Positions 60,923-64,000 of a stretch of DNA of 64,000 nt are shown here, piece by piece; position 1 is the stretch's first letter; the number at the start of each line of letters is the position of its first letter. This stretch comes from Deinococcus soli (ex Cha et al. 2016) (GTDB taxonomy: Bacteria > Deinococcota > Deinococci > Deinococcales > Deinococcaceae). Under the pieces are notes generated by a model that was given only the letters and a program-made list of their open reading frames with translations, ran no database searches and was not told where the DNA came from. Both the position numbers and the translations under genes were made by a program. The DNA is taken from contig NZ_CP011389.1 of NCBI RefSeq assembly GCF_001007995.1, positions 3,014,501 through 3,078,500 on the forward strand, read 5' to 3'.

Positions 60923-62197
60923 GTGACCGACGCCCACCAGAGCCTCCCGTACCACGAACTGCAGCAGAAGATCCTGCCCGAACTGCACCTGATCGCCGCC
61001 GGGTACGGCATCGAGAACTACCGCAAACTGAAAAAAGACGCCCTGGCCCTGGCGATCATGGAGCACCAGGCGGCCAGCGAGGGCCAGCTGCTCGCGCGCG
61101 GCTTCCTGGAGATCAGCCCCGACGGGTACGGCTTCCTGCAGGCCGACCTGCTCGACCCGAACAGCCGCACGGTGCTGATCAGCGCCGGGGTGATCAAGCA
61201 GTACCACCTGCGCACCGGGGACGAGATCATCGGCCGCGCCCGCAAACCCCGCGAGAACGAACGTTTCGGGTCGCTCGTGCAGGTCGAGGCCGTGAACGGC
61301 GTGGATCCCGAGACGGCCCGCCGCCGCCCGCGCTTCGACGACCTGACGCCCACCTTCCCGGACGCGCAGCTGGTGCTGGAAGACCCCACCATGGACGACG
61401 GCCTGAGCCTGCGCGTCGTGGACCTGCTCGTGCCCATCGGTCGGGGGCAGCGCGCGCTGATCGTCGCGCCGCCCAAGGCCGGGAAGACCAGCCTGCTGAA
61501 GAAGGTCGCAAACTCCATCGTCAAGAACTACCCGGACGTGACCGTCATGGTGCTGCTCGTCGACGAGCGCCCCGAGGAGGTCACGGACTTCCGCGAGAGC
61601 GTGCAGGGCGCGCAGGTTATCGCCAGCACCTTCGACGAGCCGCCCCAGCACCACGTGCGCGTCGCGGAGTTCGTGCACGAACGTGCCCGCCGCATCGTCG
61701 AGGAAGGCGGGCACGTGGTGATCCTGCTCGATTCCATCACGCGACTGGCCCGCGCGAACAACCTCGTCACCCCACCCACCGGACGCACGCTGTCCGGCGG
61801 TCTGGACAGCAACGCCCTGCACTGGCCCAAACGGTTCCTGGGCGCGGCGCGCAACATCCGCGAGGGGGGCAGCCTGACCATCCTGGCCACCGCCCTCGTC
61901 GAGACCGGCAGCCGCATGGACGACGTGATCTTCGAGGAATTCAAGGGCACCGGCAACGCGGAACTTGTGCTGTCGCGCCGCCTTGAGGAACGCCGCATCT
62001 TCCCGGCGCTGGACATCCTGAAGTCCGGCACGCGCCGCGAGGAGCTGCTGCTGCAGCCCGAAGTCCTGAAGAAGATGTGGCTGCTGCGCAAGGTCATCAG
62101 TGACATGGACCCGGCGGACGCCATGGAGATGCTGCTGTCCCGCATGGGCAAGACCCGCAACAACGTCGAATTCCTGGCGGCCCTGGCCGGCGGCTGA
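60923..62197 (+). CDS. rho: Transcription termination factor Rho
   Basis: This 424-aa hexameric RNA helicase has an N-terminal RNA-binding region (LEISPDGYGFLQADLLDPN, the cold-shock-type domain). The RecA core has Walker A APPKAGKT (182-189), VLLVDERPEEVTDF as Walker B, the Q-loop region around NALHWPKRFLGAARNI and the R-loop/arginine finger region. It terminates transcription at C-rich sites. The GTG at 60923 follows a GGAGG site. Length is typical. It is followed 39 bp later by a LysM/M23 peptidase gene. Confidence 0.96.
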   Translation: MTDAHQSLPYHELQQKILPELHLIAAGYGIENYRKLKKDALALAIMEHQAASEGQLLARGFLEISPDGYGFLQADLLDPNSRTVLISAGVIKQYHLRTGDEIIGRARKPRENERFGSLVQVEAVNGVDPETARRRPRFDDLTPTFPDAQLVLEDPTMDDGLSLRVVDLLVPIGRGQRALIVAPPKAGKTSLLKKVANSIVKNYPDVTVMVLLVDERPEEVTDFRESVQGAQVIASTFDEPPQHHVRVAEFVHERARRIVEEGGHVVILLDSITRLARANNLVTPPTGRTLSGGLDSNALHWPKRFLGAARNIREGGSLTILATALVETGSRMDDVIFEEFKGTGNAELVLSRRLEERRIFPALDILKSGTRREELLLQPEVLKKMWLLRKVISDMDPADAMEMLLSRMGKTRNNVEFLAALAGG

Positions 62198-62236
62198 CGT
62201 CCGTCTACTCAATTCCCCCCCCTCGGAGCTCATACT

Positions 62237-63574
62237 TTGTCCTTTCCCTCCCTGCGCCGCGCGACGCGGCTCCTGACTCTCGGTGCGCTGCTGGGCCTCG
62301 CGCACGCACAACAAGCCACCCCTGACGATCGCCTGCTCGCGCCGCTGCAACTGCACTTGGACGCCCCGGCGGACGTGGTCCTCAGCCGCGACACCGGCGA
62401 GCGCGTGCTGGAGGTCGTCACGACCCGCGCGACGCCGCTGCCGAACGTCGCGCGACGTTACGGTCTGACGCCGGGCGCCGTGAAACTGGCCTCCACGCAC
62501 GGCGCCACGCAGGTCGTGCAGCTGACCCTGCCCGGGCGCGTGCAGGCCCGGCAGCCGCTGCGGCCGCAGTCGGTCGTCACGTACCGCGTGCGGCCCGGGG
62601 ACACCATCGCCCGGGTCGCGGGCCGCTTCGGGCTGACGGTCGTGGACGTGCTGGGCGTGAACCTCGACCGCACCAGCCTCGACCGCCTGCAGGTCGGCTC
62701 GACCCTGAACGTCCCCACCGGGACGCGCGGGCTGCTCGTGCGGATCAAGCCCGGCCAGAGCGCCCTGTCCCTGATCGCCGGGTACGGCGCGGACCTGCTG
62801 GCCACCGCCCGCGCGAACGATGTGCTGCCCACCGAACTCGACGTCGGGGACGAGCTGCTGCTGCCCGGCATCCGCGCCGAGGGTTTCGCGCAGCAGCTGG
62901 CCGAGAAACGCGAGGCCGAGCGCCGCGCGCAGGTCGCCGCGCAGCGTCAGGCGCAGTACGAGAAGTTCGTCGCGTGGAAAAAGGGCCGCGAGAAGGCCCG
63001 CCTGGAAGCCAAGTACGCCGCGCAGGAACAGTACGAGAAGTTCCTGGCGTGGAAGAACAGCCCCCAGCGCAAGGCCGCCATCGCCGCGCTGGAACGCCAG
63101 CAGCAGTTCGAGGCCGCGCAGGCCGCTGCGCAGGCCCGCACCCGGCAGAACGCGCGGCAGGCCGCCGTGGCCGCCGTCAGTCTCACTCCAGGGCGCAGCG
63201 GGCTGATCTGGCCCATGCGCAGCTACCGCCTGACCAGCCGCTACGCGGAGCGGGACATCGAATTCCACCGTCAGGTGTTCCACGGGGGGATCGATCTGGC
63301 CGCGCCGTATGGCACGCCGATCTACGCCGCGTCGGCAGGTCGCGTCACGCAGAGCGGCTATGGGGCGTATGGTCTGAATGTGTTCACGCAAAGTGGCGAC
63401 AGCACCCTGGTCTACGGTCACATGAGCCGCACTGCGGTCGTGTCCGGGCAGTCGGTCCAGCAGGGCCAGCTGCTGGGGTATATCGGCTGCACCGGCGTCT
63501 GCACCGGGCCGCACCTGCACTTCGAGGTCCGGCTGAACGGGCAGACGGTCGATCCGCTGGGCCTGCTGCCATGA
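62237..63574 (+). CDS. LysM plus M23 peptidoglycan endopeptidase, secreted
   Basis: This 445-aa exported protein has a signal peptide (RRATRLLTLGALLGLAHA). Two LysM-like repeats follow at about 110-205 (YRVRPGDTIARVAGRFGLTV, IKPGQSALSLIAGYGADL), then a coiled-coil-like Arg/Glu/Gln-rich linker (about 215-310). The M23 domain at about 320-445 has the HGGIDLAAPYGTP and GPHLHFEV zinc motifs. It should cut peptidoglycan cross-links. The start is TTG at 62237 with GGAG at 62225-62228; a CATACT at 62231-62236 touches the TTG and makes a promoter reading possible, so the start is uncertain. The response-regulator start overlaps its stop. Confidence 0.88.
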   Translation: MSFPSLRRATRLLTLGALLGLAHAQQATPDDRLLAPLQLHLDAPADVVLSRDTGERVLEVVTTRATPLPNVARRYGLTPGAVKLASTHGATQVVQLTLPGRVQARQPLRPQSVVTYRVRPGDTIARVAGRFGLTVVDVLGVNLDRTSLDRLQVGSTLNVPTGTRGLLVRIKPGQSALSLIAGYGADLLATARANDVLPTELDVGDELLLPGIRAEGFAQQLAEKREAERRAQVAAQRQAQYEKFVAWKKGREKARLEAKYAAQEQYEKFLAWKNSPQRKAAIAALERQQQFEAAQAAAQARTRQNARQAAVAAVSLTPGRSGLIWPMRSYRLTSRYAERDIEFHRQVFHGGIDLAAPYGTPIYAASAGRVTQSGYGAYGLNVFTQSGDSTLVYGHMSRTAVVSGQSVQQGQLLGYIGCTGVCTGPHLHFEVRLNGQTVDPLGLLP

Positions 63575-63966
63575 CCGCGCCGCGCACCGGCGTGCGCCTG
63601 CTCGTCGTGGACGACGAGGAACAGATCCTGGAACTGCTGGACCTGACACTGTCCATCCAGGGCTACGAGGTGTGCCCGGCAGGCAGCGGCCCGCGCGCGC
63701 TGGAGATCCTCGCGGCCGAGCACATCGACGTAATCGTCATGGATGTGCTGATGGTGCCCTGGGACGGGTTCGAGACGGTGCGGCGCATGGCGGCGCAGTT
63801 CGGCGCGGGCCTGCCGCCCGTGGTGTTCCTGTCGGGGCTGGCGCGGCCCGCCGTGATGCCGGAGCTGGGCCCGGACGTGGTGCAGGAGTATCTGGTCAAG
63901 CCGTTCCGGCCGTCGCAGCTGGTCGAACGGATCGAGGAGGCCCGCCGCCGCAAGGCGTCCGGCTAG
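63571..63966 (+). CDS. Stand-alone response regulator receiver protein
   Basis: This 131-aa receiver-only protein has acidic DDEE (VVDDEEQILELL), the phosphorylatable Asp in VIVMDVLMVPWDG, the switch residue region VVFLSG, and the conserved Lys in LVKPFRPSQLVERI. There is no output domain, so it works through a partner (CheY-like) or feeds a phosphorelay. Its ATG overlaps the M23 gene TGA (ATGA), so the two are translationally coupled. No sensor kinase is in the window. Confidence 0.92.
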   Translation: MTAPRTGVRLLVVDDEEQILELLDLTLSIQGYEVCPAGSGPRALEILAAEHIDVIVMDVLMVPWDGFETVRRMAAQFGAGLPPVVFLSGLARPAVMPELGPDVVQEYLVKPFRPSQLVERIEEARRRKASG

Positions 63967-63980
63967 TCTGGACCCCCGGA

Positions 63981-63986
63981 TAAACT
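63981..63986 (+). promoter_or_regulatory. -10 box TAAACT of a gene beyond the right edge
   Basis: TAAACT lies 15 bp after the receiver stop. A gene with a start beyond 64000 is likely, though no start codon is visible here. Confidence 0.35.
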
Positions 63987-64000
63987 GACCCCGCCGGCTG

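Noticed and set aside
60791..63649. 952-aa minus-strand frame across rho and the M23 gene
   Set aside because: It is a shadow of rho and the M23 peptidase, with biased composition and no domain.

Overview
The window is GC-rich, gene-dense chromosomal DNA that almost certainly comes from a Deinococcus species. This rests on the gene families together: a crtB-crtI carotenoid pair, an mglB-mglA polarity GTPase pair, a bacillithiol-transferase-like DinB protein, a Thermus/Deinococcus-style IleRS, Mfd, FtsH and Rho. It also rests on the very common leaderless promoters, where a TANNNT hexamer ends 5-9 nt before the start codon. I see no tRNA, rRNA, CRISPR array, prophage or insertion sequence.

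Layout. 1-5.1 kb: a permease-prefix gene cut by the left edge with its PadR repressor, a lipoprotein, a type II NADH dehydrogenase, an MFS transporter and an unusual GAF plus winged-helix regulator. 5.4-9.2 kb: a molybdenum hydroxylase operon (small 2Fe-2S, large Mo and medium FAD subunits) carrying the form II AYRGAGR active-site loop, divergent from that regulator. 9.3-18.9 kb: DUF1345 protein, MliC-like protein, C39-like lipoprotein, mfd, a 670-bp repeat-rich gap, ftsH, a DUF4384 lipoprotein and a phosphoribosyltransferase-like protein. 19-23.5 kb: a MazG/DinB/Nudix operon, a secreted NAGPA-domain protein and mglB-mglA. 23.8-28.7 kb: a secreted metzincin-like lipoprotein, then a SAM-I riboswitch controlling metY-metX. 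28.7-34.9 kb: MOSC protein and RNase HII, crtB-crtI, a methyltransferase, and a two-gene membrane stress-type operon. 35-44.6 kb: a small sigma-region-2-like ORF, an M29 aminopeptidase, purU, a small membrane protein, an NDH-2 coupled to an acyl-ACP-reductase-like protein, a quinone oxidoreductase, and fadB. 44.6-56.5 kb: two glycosyltransferases, a thiolase, deoD, a GMC oxidoreductase, argJ and several poorly known genes. 56.5-64 kb: ileS, preceded by a T-box leader, a DHCW-motif cupin gene and a 49-codon ORF that overlaps the ileS start; then rho, a LysM/M23 peptidase and a stand-alone receiver protein.

The genes work together as follows. fadB, the fadA-type thiolase and the quinone oxidoreductase form a beta-oxidation neighbourhood with a candidate shared operator. 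metY-metX make homocysteine under SAM control. MazG, Nudix and Mfd serve nucleotide-pool and genome maintenance, fitting a radiation-resistant lineage. crtB-crtI make lycopene-type precursors. The most unusual signals are the T-box/cupin/small-ORF/ileS arrangement, a dispersed palindrome-bearing repeat family (10.5, 23.7 and 40.8 kb), the nested inverted repeat between mfd and ftsH, and a tandem 12-bp motif straddling the fadB -10 box.
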